From Turnera subulata (Eukaryota > Streptophyta > Magnoliopsida > Malpighiales > Passifloraceae), in NCBI GenBank assembly GCA_028386065.3, contig JAKUCV010004507.1, positions 1 through 64,000 of the forward strand: a stretch of DNA of 64,000 nt, in the 5' to 3' direction. Under the pieces are notes generated by a model. The model did not search any database. It worked only from the letters and a program-made list of their open reading frames with translations, and was not told the DNA's origin. The position numbers were made by a program, and so were the translations under genes. Every line of letters begins with the position of its first letter. The first letter of the stretch is position 1. Below are positions 1 to 12,114 of the stretch, piece after piece.

Positions 1-1194
1 GCAAACAAGTTCCAAATTTGTCACGTCAATTCCAGCTTACAACTAAACTAATTAAGCAAGCTTGATGATGACCATAATGGACGTATTCCAGATATTGCTG
101 TTACAAAGGACAAGAGAAATGCTGGCAGCTTTTGTAATTAATTCTTTAATCAGAAATAGAATCTAACCCTCCAATTTTCAGCCCTGATTGCAATTTTTTA
201 TTCAGGAAAGAGAAATGTCGAAAGACTAATTCTTGGACCTCTAGTCCAGTGGAGGCCATTACTTTTTGTTCTTTTTAACTTACAACTAAGCTAATTTAGC
301 CTAATCAATCAATCACATGGGATTGCAAATTTTTAGTCAGGAAAGAAAATGTTGAAAGACTAATCAATCGATCGCATGTGACTTCCTGCCTTTCTTGTCA
401 ATTCTTGGACCTCAAGTGGAGGCCATTACTCTTTCTTTTGTCAAAATTTTTTCTGTTCACCTTAGATTCTGTCCGGATCGTGCATTTGATGAAATTGGAA
501 TTCTAGTGAGGATGTGGTGTCCCCTTTGGCAATTTTTCCGGGGTCTATCCCATTGCCATCCTACATGATACTCTCTATGATCGAGTTATTATGACAATAA
601 AAAATAAGCACTTTCTAGTAATAAATGATAAACTTTCCACATAAATATACACCTTTTAAATGTTTCCTTACTTTCTAAAGACGTACTGTCGCGTTCCACC
701 AAAGAAAAACACGAATTGAATTGTTTTGTATAAAAGGTCTCTTACAACTTGCAAGGACGCTTTCTCTGAAAAGATCTTTTCTCTTTTTGTTTTTTCATCT
801 TCCAGTGCTTGGAAGGTAATACATTAAGAAATAGATCATTTATCCCTTTTTTTGGAAAAAAAGAGATCATTTACCCGTGGGGGTACTGTAAAGTAACACA
901 TCTTTTGCTGTAAAAGAATTGTTGCATTGAATACATTTAATCCCTTACAATAAGGATTGCATACACACATATACAAATACTGCTGTCAAAAAATTTTTTT
1001 ATCCCAGTCCCAAATCAATAGTGGCAACAATTAATTGCCAATGTTGTCCTAATAATTTGTATTTCATATTCCACCTCCCTCAAATATTATGCTAATGAGC
1101 ACCAACCTCATCATCCCCACAGCAGAAAGTAGTGCAGCTAGCTAGATTTTGAGTTGTGTTCAAAATTTTTATCAACCTTGGCAGCAACAACTGG
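1..1194. other. Intergenic DNA downstream of the ZIFL gene
   Basis: I see no coding region. The stretch holds imperfect direct repeats: the phrase around 'cttggacct..gtggaggccattact' occurs near 225-265 and again near 400-435, and 'acttacaacta' phrases occur near 37 and 278. The last few hundred bases before 1195 probably contain the 3' untranslated region of the minus-strand ZIFL gene, but I cannot fix a polyadenylation site. Confidence 0.5.
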
Positions 1195-4100
1195 TTAGCT
1201 GAGTTCTGTTTTCTTTTGCTCCTGTCTTTGAGCAAGGAAAGGTTTGAAGGTTAACAGCACTCCAAGAGCCTCAACCACATTCAGGATGAAGAACACCATG
1301 TGATTACCTGCATTTATACATTATACATTGTTCACTGTAAGGTTGATTCAAATTTCAATCAACTTTTTCCTCTCTTTTTTTCTCCCTTTTGTCACTAAGG
1401 AAAACTAAGATGAGGTTCATACCTGGAAGGAATGAAGCATGAAGACGTTTTTGTGCCCATGAAAATCTGAAAAGAACCATTAATGCAGGTCATGAAATAG
1501 TATAGAATTATTGTATCGAATTAGTAAATGTCTTACAGCTTTTCGGATTACGAGGAAGAAATATAATCAATAGAACAAGAACACTTACATAGCACCACCT
1601 CCAGCTGGGCCAGCTGCTTTGAAAAGAGACATTCCTGTCATAGCAATGCCATTGGCTGCTCCTCTTTGGTGTTGATCCTGAGGTTCAATGAGAGTACATC
1701 AGATGTAGACAAATGTAGGGCGGAGAACAACAAACTTGCAATGAAAGTGAAATTCTAGGAAATTTTACAGAATCAAGTAAACCAAGATAGGGAATTTACC
1801 ACAGCTTTGTTTTGCAGAATGAACAACCCAGTTATGATCGATACCTACTTGTGAACAACAAAACAAATAAATCAGGAGAAAAGAAAAGGAGTTTTATGTC
1901 AAAGAATGGCTTTTTTTTGCATCTACAGGCCATCGTTTTAGAGATACATGCATTATTCACTTCCAATTGCTTCCCTCTAGGAATGAAAGGTTCCTATATC
2001 TAATAATGCAGAGGTAAAAGGAATGAAACATCATGATCCTTTAACATTTGGAATCCTTTAAAAATTAAACTATCAATCTTAGCTCCAATATGCCTGAAAA
2101 ACTAGTGTGTATCCTTAGTCTTTTACTTCTGACTCAAAACATACTGTTAATATACTGCAAATGGAGTTCAGCATAGCAATGTACAGTGCCAATTTCTGAC
2201 TTATTGGAGAAAACATCAGATGGAGAGGCTTATGTCATATTGTGTGTAAGTGAGAGAGAGAGAGTATCAGTTTAACCGAATTCTAGCTTTCTTGGTTTGT
2301 TGGCGTCATTTCTAAGTCTGAACATACGATCAGTAAAGAATTGCTAGCTCTCAACACACTTACCGATAGAAGATTCTTTAATATAGATGCAAAATTGATC
2401 AGCACACTAAGACCAATCCCTGATAGAAAGGCTATAAAAGGGTAACCAGTCAACAGCAGTATGGATAGAACCTGAATATTGGCAATTAATCAGAAACTAT
2501 GTCAATTGCAGCTCATTGCGATCAATATATGCAAAAGTGAATTAGGACATTGAAATATTTACCCCTGCAATGCGAGCAACTTTGATTGGACCAAGAAGCC
2601 TCTCCAAATGAGGATACAAAGATAGCTGAAAGACAAGCAGGCTGAAACCTAGTAACGGAACAATTTGTCAGTGACTTTCATGCATTTTTCATACAAGAGA
2701 AGAAATGCCCCTTCATAGTCATTTTGAAAAGGTCCTTCAAATATTTGGGAGCAGCAAGGCTGAATAGGTAAAAGAATCTAGAGCAACAATGTAACAATAT
2801 CTGTTAAACTACATACCTGAGACTGCAAGAACTTCACCAACAGCTTCTGTTGTATAGCTCAAGCCCCCAAACTTTCTGGGACTGACAGCCCACAATGAGA
2901 ATATCTGCAAATGAAACATTGGCGCCACATATAGTCTTTCATACAGCTAGAGAAGATAAGTAAGACTAAAAACATAAAGCTCATCCAAGTGGGAATGAAG
3001 ACGAGTATTGGGTGCAGGTTGCAACTGTTATGTCAGGAACTTATATTGGGGGTGACAGTGAAAAGGGATGGATAAAGCAAGAGATTTACCTCTGTGTAGG
3101 CCATATCATGTAGAGAGAAAACGCAGTAAACGATGATAGATGACATTAGAGGCCAATTCTTGATCAGACTGTCTTCAGAAGTCGACTTCTTTTCTTCTTC
3201 TCCTTCTCCTTTGGATACAGCCGATGCAGTTTCCATGGCATCATACTTATCACCGTTTTCATGATGCATATGCAGCGATTCCTGTTAAATTTAGAGAAGA
3301 AATATTTGGCACGGGAACTTAAGAGGCCAAAACCAGCAATCCTAATACATAGTTAATGTAAATTCACAAGATCTCTTTGAAAGAACATAACAAAGAAAAT
3401 AGAGTGAGATTTGTACCGGAAGCCAACAGGTAGCAATGGTGACAGCCAATGCAAACAGCGATATAGCGCAGCAAGGTAAGAAGTAGGGAAACCTGCACCA
3501 TAAGTGATTTCATTTTTAGGAAGAGGATCATGCTACTGGAACATTATGAGCCATTTCAAAAGCTTCATGCAACTAAAAGTAAGTTGTTGAAACTCACTGA
3601 CCTTCCAAAGAGAGAATCCTTGGGAAACAAATTTGGATATTTTTCTGCAGGCTGAAACACCACATTGTCCACAACAAGATTTTAGAAGAGCAATTTCTCT
3701 CCAACCAAAAACAAGGAAAATGAGAAGAAAGATAGTGAAAATGCAGGACATGATAACAACCTGGGCCAGGAAACCTCCAAGAGCAGGGCCAATTATCAAT
3801 CCTATGCCCCATGCTGTACTAACCTGGAATGACTTGTATTTATTAGTTTCATCAGGAAGCAATAAGTATTCAGATGCATAATCCCATGATTCTCACCGTT
3901 GACAATCCTAATGCATGGTGCTCTTCCCGGAAAATTTCAACAGCATATGCCTGTTGAGGAACGAAATCAGCATTGATATGCATATATAAGCATAGACACA
4001 CTAAAAAGAAGTCGTGTAACTATACAAAATGAGAGAAGAAAGAAAGAAGCATCGGATAGAACTACAAAACTAAAATTTGAAGCTAAGTATTTCAGCAATG

Positions 4101-5323
4101 CCCTGTTAATGATAACAGTTATTGAAAAGACTATTTGGAGGAAAATGCTACCTTTATTGGACCAAGTAAGCCATTCAAACTCCCAAGAAGAAACCTTGTA
4201 GCAATCGCCATCCAAAAATTTACACTTAGGCCAAAAAGTGTGTTGAAGATAACCCTGAAAGAAACGGATATTTAAGATATGAATGAAACAATCAGCTTTG
4301 AAAGTGAAAGAATTATCTGAAGTTGACCATAGAAACATGAACTTCAAATTCGTAGGAATTTGATGTACACTCACACTGCAGTGGTTCCCATGATTATGAC
4401 TGGTTTTCGGCCATAGCGATCAGATACTATTCCCCAGAATACAGATGTCAAAGCTCTGCCCAGCATAAATGAGGATCCTGTTAAAAATGTACAAGGGTAG
4501 CGAGGATGAGCTCATCAAGCACTAATTGTGTTAACTTTTGAAATACACTTTTACAAAGAGTCAAGTATGCAGAAAAAGCTTACCCACATATCCAGCATAG
4601 AAGCCAATATCTTCTTCTCGTTTTGCTATACCAAAGTCCTTTATCTGCAAGCAGATGTCCAACCAGAAAATGTAAGAGGTTACTGTATGAAAGAAGTCCC
4701 TTATCGTATTTCTTGAAGTTTTTACAGAATTACACATTAAAGTTAGTCCAATTATACTATTTCGCATATCATTGTCAGATTAGAGACATGTGCTCATTGA
4801 AGGATAGGCTCTGCAAAGAAAAAAGTGCAGAGTTTTCCATGAGAAGGTGATGATTATGAATGCATTTGTTAATACACTCACCATGAAATACAGAAAAGGA
4901 AATAGGGATGATATCGGGAGTGCTGCAAAGAAATAACATAATCAGGGTTAAACAATGTTTTCTCTTCATAAAAAAAAAAACTGATATCAATGGACAAAGA
5001 AAAGAAAAGACAAAAAGGAGCGACAGGGGAAGAGAACACAGAGGAAGTGTGGAAAACAGCACTTTTTCACATAATAAGACTAGCAGGGGATTAACCATAA
5101 ACCTTCTCCTAAATAACGTCAATTAGTGTAGTCATAACCTACATGTTTTAACACAAAATCTAGAATGGAAATGCTTACCTGTACAAAGCACAATGACCCA
5201 TATGGAAAACAACTCCCGGAGAGGTGTTCCCCTCCTCAGCTCTTTGAGCTGATCAACTTTACATCCTGGGCAATTCTCATAGTATTCCTTCTTCAACAGT
5301 GTCTGTTTATATTCTTCTGCCAT
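1195..5323 (-). CDS. ZIFL: ZIFL-type major facilitator (zinc-induced facilitator-like transporter), 17 exons
   Basis: The gene appears complete. Exons on the minus strand: 5323-5179, 4922-4882, 4644-4584, 4477-4375, 4254-4152, 3950-3897, 3823-3761, 3651-3602, 3492-3417, 3281-3090, 2904-2817, 2648-2563, 2471-2364, 1844-1800, 1677-1589, 1466-1423, 1307-1195. All junctions are GT-AG, and the exons sum to 1461 nt (486 residues plus TAA), the usual ZIFL length. The start ATG opens MAEEYK, with the family's N-terminal CPGC at residues 18-21. The MFS loop motif [12 protein letters not shown] lies near residues 97-108. A charged, His- and Glu-rich central loop sits at about 233-265 between the two membrane halves. 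Plant ZIFL proteins are proton-coupled carriers in vacuolar or plasma membranes, linked to zinc, potassium or auxin handling. The substrate here is not readable from sequence. I see no frameshift or stop, so it looks functional. Confidence 0.93.
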
Positions 5324-7119
5324 TTCTATGAGCTCAAACGGAGCTGAAGGATTAAAAAAACTTCAGCCCGGCCAAAAGCACCGGCCTTGTTCTCCTCTCT
5401 CCCGTGTGTGCAGAATCCAATCTTGATATATCAACGCCGATGCTGCTCTTCCAAATCTACACCGCCATGAAAGCAACCAGGCACAAAAGAAAAGAACCGA
5501 CAGAGAGAATTAAAAAACATGTAAGAGAGAATGAGAATCATTTCCCTCGTCGTGGGATTGCATGTCCTATAATCACACAACGCAATACTAAAAACCATTG
5601 TAATGGTCTATCAAAATACGTACTTGGGACACTTAAATTATGTGTCTGGTTATTGGTTCGTGTTTGTTGAGGCGAAACCGGAACAGAAGCCAACCCTGTT
5701 TAGAATGTGCAGGTGATAAGATGTATCAGGAGAGATTAGTGTTTGGTCTGGGCGGGATACTACTCTTTTAGAAGTAGTACTCTTTTTATACATTAATAAA
5801 AAAATATATATAAGGAACAGATCAACCCAGAAATGGCAGGAAAAACATTGGCAATCAATAGGAAGGAACTAACTTTATATCCTGAATTAAACTTTGGGGC
5901 ATGGGCATCATTGCACGCGTCATCCCCCAGCTCCCGGTTCACTGGCATTTAATGCAGGAAAGGGAGGTACACGCACATAGGCAGCCGCAGTCGTTTGTTT
6001 TTATTTTTTCTTTTACTTGTTTGATGTTAATAATGTTTGGTTGTCTTTTCTTTCTTTCTTAAAAAAAAAATTTGAAGGAAGCCAAAATCAAATAGAACTC
6101 GTAAACTGCTGGTAGTATAAGAAAGAAATAAGAGAGTCACTCACGGTCACTACTACTACTACTAAAGTTTGTTATAAAAAATAATACCATACCCATTCGA
6201 CATGATATGACGCAGAGTCAGAAATGGTTGCTAATAATTAGAAGGGATTCATCATATACGGAATGGAATTGTTCTCTTGTTTGTTTTCAATTTATTGTAA
6301 ACAAGGATGGATTTGAGCCAACAAAGCATATAGTTACGTTACGTGCCTTATACATTAATTATTTTGGAGTATTTATTTAACCAGAAAGTTTGGTTAAAGG
6401 AGGGAAAGGGGGAGATGAGCCCATTTGCCAAAACAGAAAACAAACAAAAAAAAAAGGCAGAAATCATCCAACCGGACCGAAGCCTGAAATTTAAGACAAA
6501 AGCTAAGCAGTTAGTACGTTACGTCCCTATAGATTTGGAAAAAGCAAGCCCGACCAGAGAAATTTTGGCAGCATCCGAGGAATCCATAGTGCTGTGGTCC
6601 GCCCGCCTCGTTCACATAAATACTACTGATTCGAGTCACCTCAGCATGATTTGATGGGTGCTAATCATGATGTAGTAACAGGAATTTAGGGTCTCCTAAT
6701 TAATAAGGTTAATGACACTACTTATGTCTTCTTTTAAAAAACGTGGCACTACTTAGGTTATTTTCAAATCGGAAAAAAAAAAGTATGATTTGATGGAGAA
6801 AATTCTGAAAATGAAAATCGGAAACAGTTAAATTTTGTGTATTAGGATTTGGTGGATGTGGGAAACTAGAGACCCACGAGCATTTAATTGCATGGTACAG
6901 AGAAAATGAGAGTTGCATTGCAGGGCTACGGTCAACAGCCATGCATGGCGTTTTGTTGCAGTGAATATGTCGTCGTCTTCGGGGACGATACCCGGACGCT
7001 GTCAAAAACCAATAATTGATACGCAAACGACGAGGGTGCATTGAGTGAAGCCAGCCAAAGGCTTCGATTGCAGCAGATTACGCCTTCTAATCTCCCATTC
7101 AGAAATCGACAATTGTGGG
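5324..7119. other. Leader and promoter region of ZIFL, then intergenic DNA
   Basis: 5324-5760 probably holds the ZIFL 5' leader. Beyond that I see no supportable gene. A phrase near 6085-6105 (caaaatcaaatagaactcgt) recurs near 56775. The segment near 6390-6500 resembles segments near 49310-49400 and 57330-57420, so parts belong to a dispersed local repeat. Confidence 0.4.
5782..5790 (-). promoter_or_regulatory. Putative TATA box of the ZIFL gene
   Basis: On the minus strand this reads TATAAAAAG, about 460 bases upstream of the ZIFL start codon, within an AT-rich stretch. The position is compatible with a long 5' leader. No cDNA evidence is available, so this is only a candidate. Confidence 0.3.
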
Positions 7120-7343
7120 GTTTTTGATATCCAACCCAGAAATCATCTCATCCTCTCAACTCACGTACCCATTTAAAACATCGTACCTACACTAGTTAAG
7201 TATATATATAAAAAAGGTTAATTTATGCATATAATGCACGTCAAGTATATATGTAATATGTAGCTACTTTATATGTAAGATCACTTGAATAAGCTACGTG
7301 CCTGCCTTGCTTGCATATATATTATATTATATATATACTCAAA

Positions 7344-7455
7344 ATGAAAGTTCTAGCTACTTGTAGCTAGATTGATGGTCATGTTTTGTGTATCTGACAT
7401 ATGAAAGTTCTAGCTACTTGTAGCTAGATTGATGGTCATGTTTTGTGTATCTGAC
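7344..7455. repeat. 57-bp direct tandem repeat, two units
   Basis: Unit 1 starts at 7344 and unit 2 at 7401. Both begin atgaaagttctagctacttg and are identical over the 55 bases I compared. The copy at about 8440 has only one unit, so this duplication is younger than the larger segmental duplication around it. Confidence 0.85.
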
Positions 7456-7839
7456 GCATCTATATTTTAATTTGGACTATGTATCAATTAGTGTCAGGAT
7501 CAATGGCTTGTTGCGGGCAGCCAGCCTCACGCATGGAAAAACTTTTAGATTGTAGGGGACGAGAGATTCATAATTAGGACCATCTATATATATTAGAATT
7601 TAGATCCAATTTCCTGCCGGTGCATTATTTTTTGCCCAACTGATCAATGAGAATATTAGATATAAAGATACTCTGATCTGATACACGTGATTTGCTTATA
7701 AAAAAATGTATAAATTGTAACTTGGAGGCCAAGGGGTTGTTGGCAATATTTGCCGGTAAAGGGAAAAAAATAGTGAATTCAATCTGTATAAATATAAGAA
7801 CCCAGTGCGATTAGCCACACAATTGACTAATAATTTTAT

Positions 7840-8040
7840 ATGGTTTTGCCATTGTTTTTTTTTTTTTTGGCAGGAATGATTAGTCAAGTGTGGCTAATTG
7901 TGTATATAAGAGGACCTGATGCAAAACGTGGTTGCATGTGGACAGTGAAGACAGTAATTTGGAGGCCACTTGACAATCTGCCTCTGGACTACTTGAAAAT
8001 TCTGTGGCTGAGGTTTGTTTATCTACCAAATTAGACTACT
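7840..8040. repeat. Dispersed segment shared with 49610-49700
   Basis: The phrases 'gattagtcaagtgt', 'aagaggacctgatgc', 'aaaacgtggttgcat' and 'gtggacagt.aagacagt' recur in the same order near 49612-49690. No protein is recognisable. It belongs to the set of segments that this window shares between its left third and the 48-50 kb region. Confidence 0.5.
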
Positions 8041-8962
8041 AATTGTTGTATTATAGCTCTTCCTTTCTACACTCTTTTTCATCCATGACAGGTGTGAACT
8101 GAGAACTGCAGCGTAGAAGGAAAAATAAAAACAAAACTCAAATCACTACCCTTAAAGATCAGGGCCCCCCCCCAAAAAAAAGAAAAAAAAAAGAAAACTC
8201 AAACCAGATTTTCTGGCCTGCTGTTGCTACGGGCCTTTTACAATGATGGGGTTTTGATCCATCTCAGAAAATCATTTCATCCTCTCACCTCACCGATTTA
8301 ACACATTCTACCTACCCTAGTCAAGTGAAAAAAAGGGTTAATTTATGCATGTAATGCATGTCAAGTATGTAGCTACAGTGCAGCTTTATGTATGATCACT
8401 TGAATAAGCTACTGCCTTGCTTGATATATATACTCAAAATCAAAGTTCTAGCTACTTGAGATTGATGATCATGTTTTGTATATCAATTAGTGTCAGGATC
8501 AACACCACATTGTCAACGACAAAATTGCGGGCAGCCTCTGTTTCCTGCAAGAAACAAGTTTTGACTTTAATTGTAACTTATTTTAATTTAATTCCTCCGT
8601 TGAAAATACTCGGAATATAAAACCAAGTTTGACCCTTCATGTCTGTTACCTTTTGAGAAACTTGCAACTCACGCATGGGAAATCTTAGACTATAGGGGAC
8701 GGAAGATTCATTAGGATCATCTATATATATTAGGAGTTAGATCCACATAAAAGCATTTTCTGTCCGTGCATTATTTTTTGTCCATCTGATCAATGAATAT
8801 TAAGATACTCGATACACATGATTTGTTCATACTAAAAAAATATATATATTATATTAATTTTTTTTTGTTTGAAACCTGATGTAACTAGAAAATAGAATCC
8901 ATCCGAAGTCTCTTGGGCCGAGAAGAATCAAAAACCAAAAGCCCAATGAATCCTAGGCCCAC

Positions 8963-10310
8963 GATCTAAAGATTGGATGCCTCTCAATGTCCTTCAAGCT
9001 AGGACTGAGCAAACGGTCGGTGCGGTACCACCGTACCGATTCCAAATCGGTACGAAAATTCCGACTACCCCTCAATACCGACAATTACCGATGGGGTGGA
9101 TACCGTGCCGATTTTATGCCGCTCCTATCAAATACCGGCAAAGTTCGGTCGATATCTGCGGTATACCGATACCGAGCAGTAAAATTACAAAGCAAATTTT
9201 AGAGAAAAAAATACTAACAAACTAAATTTCGTGATGTTTTTCAAGAAATAATACAAAGTTGCTCTGAAAAAACATGAATAATATTAGCATAAGGACTAGC
9301 AAAGCTTACAGCAACCCTAGAAAATAGATAAACTTAGTTCGTAAATTTGGAAAACATGAAGAAAATTCCCAGACCACATCCCTAAAATATGAACAGAAAG
9401 AAAAATAGGCCTGAACACTACAATTTCTTTCTTTACGAAATCGTATTGTTTCTGGTTCAAAAAAGAAATTGTAATGTTTAGGCTAATATTGTGTTCTTTT
9501 TTTTATACCCATAAAAAACTTAAAAAACCTCACCCAAAACCAGATCTACTATTGAATATACAAATAATGAAAGAGATATAAAGAAGTGGGGAGAGGAAGT
9601 GGAGGAGAGGGAGATGGCCAGTAAAACCCGGGGTTGTTCCTTTTGATGGCCCGTTATGTCTTGCTATGGATTGGAGGAGCATGGTGGTTTTGTTTTTATG
9701 GTTTGATAGAGGAGGTGGCGCCGGCAAAGAGGATCTATATAGGAGGCGGCGCCGGCATGGTGGTTTTGTAGTGGGACTGGGGAGATGGAGACAGTGGTTG
9801 GTTAGAATAGGCGGCCGGCGGCAGAGGCCTGTGAGGGAGAAAAAAAAGAGAGAAGGTTCGAGAGAGAAGAAAGTGGGAAAGGGGAGAGAGAGTGTTGTGA
9901 GAAAATTAGGGATTTAGGTTTTTAGAGAGGTATTTATATGTCGGGACGGTAGCGGTATACCAACATACCGACCCAATCATACCGCTGCAGACCCGTCATT
10001 TCTCGGCACGGTATGATACCGACCAACCTTTTATTTTAAGGTAATCCTCCGACCGATACCGTACCGAAATGGGTCGGTACCGGTTCGGCCCAATCGGTAC
10101 GGTAAATTTGCTCACCCCTACTTAAAGCTGAAGGTATGGCCCCATGGAAGAAGTTCTTCCTCATCCACAGAATCTCCAGTCTTACACAACTTCCAAGACT
10201 GCTGGGGATGGCACCAGATAACATATTGTGAGAAACATCTAATGCACCTAAATTCACCAAATTTCCAACTTCATTTGGAAGGGTACCGCTCAAATGGTTA
10301 TAGGATTGTA
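8963..10310 (-). pseudogene. LRR receptor-kinase fragment split by a hAT element
   Basis: On the minus strand 10310-10121 encodes leucine-rich repeats with the plant LRR spacing (NHLSGTLPNEVGNL, then LSGAIPSSLGSCVRLEILWM). The reading breaks at the element 9000-10120 and resumes at 8999-8963 as LRGIQSLD, the usual next repeat in subfamily XII receptor kinases. Without the insert the two parts are in one frame. A closely related fragment lies at 40470-40575. Only about 75 residues are left and there is no kinase domain, so this is a dead fragment. Confidence 0.7.
9000..10120. mobile_element. Non-autonomous hAT-type DNA transposon (about 1.1 kb)
   Basis: The left end reads TAGGACTGAGCAAA and the right end, reversed and complemented, reads TAGGGGTGAGCAAA. 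These are imperfect terminal inverted repeats of the plant hAT type. An 8-bp target duplication flanks it with one mismatch: cttcaagc at 8992-8999 and cttaaagc at 10121-10128. Subterminal regions are dense in alternating cggtac/gtaccg motifs, another hAT habit. The middle is AT-rich, then a purine-rich block at 9560-9910 with open frames of low complexity. I see no transposase. Confidence 0.75.
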
Positions 10311-10751
10311 CCACGGAGGTTGTTAAGGGTACCGCTGTCACCTTTCTTATTTCAATGGTAAATAAAGCTACAAGGCTAAATAATTGACTTTTTATTTTCT
10401 TCCATCCTGTGGAGCTTGGATGGTTCCATTGCAAGTTGACTTGTAAAAAGCAGGAAGGCCAAACTTTATTGAAATTATAACATCAACCACACATATTGTG
10501 TACAATTTTTTTTTTCATATCACGCCCCAAAGAAATACACTAAATATTTTCCCCTTCGTTTCTTCCTGCGGTTTGTTTCCTGTGTTTTTATTAAAGAATT
10601 GTTCTTAGTTGTTGTTGTGTGTGATCGTGTGATGATGATTTCTTGATCAAAGGAAGTTTATTTGTGTCATATTCTTAGAGATTTCTGGATTTAGTTTCTT
10701 GACTTTTGTGGGTTTTGTAATTCAATTGGTCTCTGTGGAGGGTGAGTTAGA
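10311..10751. other. Region upstream of an unidentified broken gene
   Basis: No coding region is supported. The T-rich stretch 10540-10750 may be the original promoter and leader of the pseudogene starting at 10752. Confidence 0.3.
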
Positions 10752-11223
10752 ATGATGAAGGATTGCTTGGAGGAGATGCGCAGGTCTTGGGGTGAATTGC
10801 TGCTTAAAGGAGCTACTGGTCAAGACGAGTATAGAGGCATTGAAGAGGATAATGCTCTGGCAAAAGAGGTTTTAATGATTTATCTAATTTGCTTCAGCAG
10901 AGAAGACAACAGAACCAGCAGTACAGAAACCTTTGCTTTAACAGGAAGAAATCAGCAAGAAAAGGAAAGAACCCTTGACAAGTGAAAGTGAGGAAGGTGG
11001 CAAGAAGAGTAGAGAATCGGCAGAAAAGTGCTGATCCCAGGACTTCAAAGAACGAACCGCATAAGGCTGTAAATTTGGTGCTACGTACAAAAGATTCCAT
11101 CATAGAGAAAGCCAAGGGTGTCAAGTCAAGGATACGGCGGCTGCTGCTGCTGCTGCAAAGAATACTGTCAAGGGATTTAACATGGAGCTTGCCAATCGAA
11201 GAGAGGAAATCAAGAGGTATATG

Positions 11224-11846
11224 TGTTGGTGAGTGGGTTCCTCCTTTTTGTGGGGCCCACTACTAGTATTAATGGAGCACTAATTGTTATTAGTGGAGCA
11301 GTTAGTGAAGCACTAAGTGTTTTGCAGAATAGTCCTTGAAATTCTTGATTTCTGCAAATTGGTCCCTGACGAGATGCCTATAAATAGGCTTCTCATTTGC
11401 TCTTCAAATTATCCCATTCATTCACAACAAGAGTGAATAAGAGAAGAGAGTGAGAGATAGAGAGAGTGTTGGAAGGAGGGAAGAAATTTAGGAGAAAATA
11501 TTCCTTAATATTTTCTCAAATCCCCTCTTAAATTAGGAAGTGACAAAATAATGAGAAAAAATATCTTAGGGGTATTTTTGACAAATACTTGGGAAACACC
11601 TTGTGAGATACTATTTTGGATAGAACTCTAGGTTGATTATACCCCTAAAATTTAGGGAAGTCTCTCTTGTAAGCCTACTATTTTATAGTGGAAATTTTTT
11701 CGGTGGGATCGGGATTGTGGACGTAGCCCGGTATTTGGGTGAACCACGTTAAATACTGTGTGTCATTTATTTCTTTTTGTCCTCCACTTGTTTATTTCCT
11801 TGTGAGGTGATATTATTTCCGCAAGATAGTGCCACCGGGCCCAACA
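11224..11846 (+). repeat. Copia-1 5' LTR
   Basis: Begins TGTTGG and ends CCAACA, the usual inverted ends. It contains a TATA-like 'cctataaataggc' near 11378-11390, the probable promoter. A degenerate primer site with 'agtagcggagcag' follows. Confidence 0.93.
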
Positions 11847-12114
11847 ATTAGTAGCGGAGCAGAAGGTTTGTGCTTTGTCAAGTGCAAGGTTGTGAATTAA
11901 TGCACTGTGCAAGTGAATCCTGTTTAGGAGACTGGGTTTTAAGTGAACCTTTGTTCCTCCAGTCTTTCCTGGGGATTTATCTTGGAATGATAATTCTGTC
12001 TTAGGAGATCGGCTAGGCCAACTTTCCTAGGAATTATCGAATCAGTTCAATTCACTACTTGTACGGGCACTATTCACCGCAAGGAGTTTCCCAGATCGAG
12101 GAGCTAGTCAGTCT

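Larger units (their letters stand above)
7120..8830. repeat. Diverged tandem segmental duplication (about 0.6 kb, two copies)
   Basis: About 7120-7690 and about 8250-8830 align in the same order: the 'catcctctca' phrase, 'ttaatttatgcat', 'agctacttg', 'gtgtcaggatcaa', 'actcacgcatgg', 'tagggga', 'catctatatatattag' and 'tgcattattttttg'. Many small indels separate them. A related third copy is scattered over about 48240-48400 and 49480-49690. I see no coding capacity in either copy. Confidence 0.65.

Noticed and set aside
9666..9917. A basic protein frame inside the hAT element
   Set aside because: Low-complexity Arg/Gly/Lys sequence from a purine-rich block. No transposase motif.
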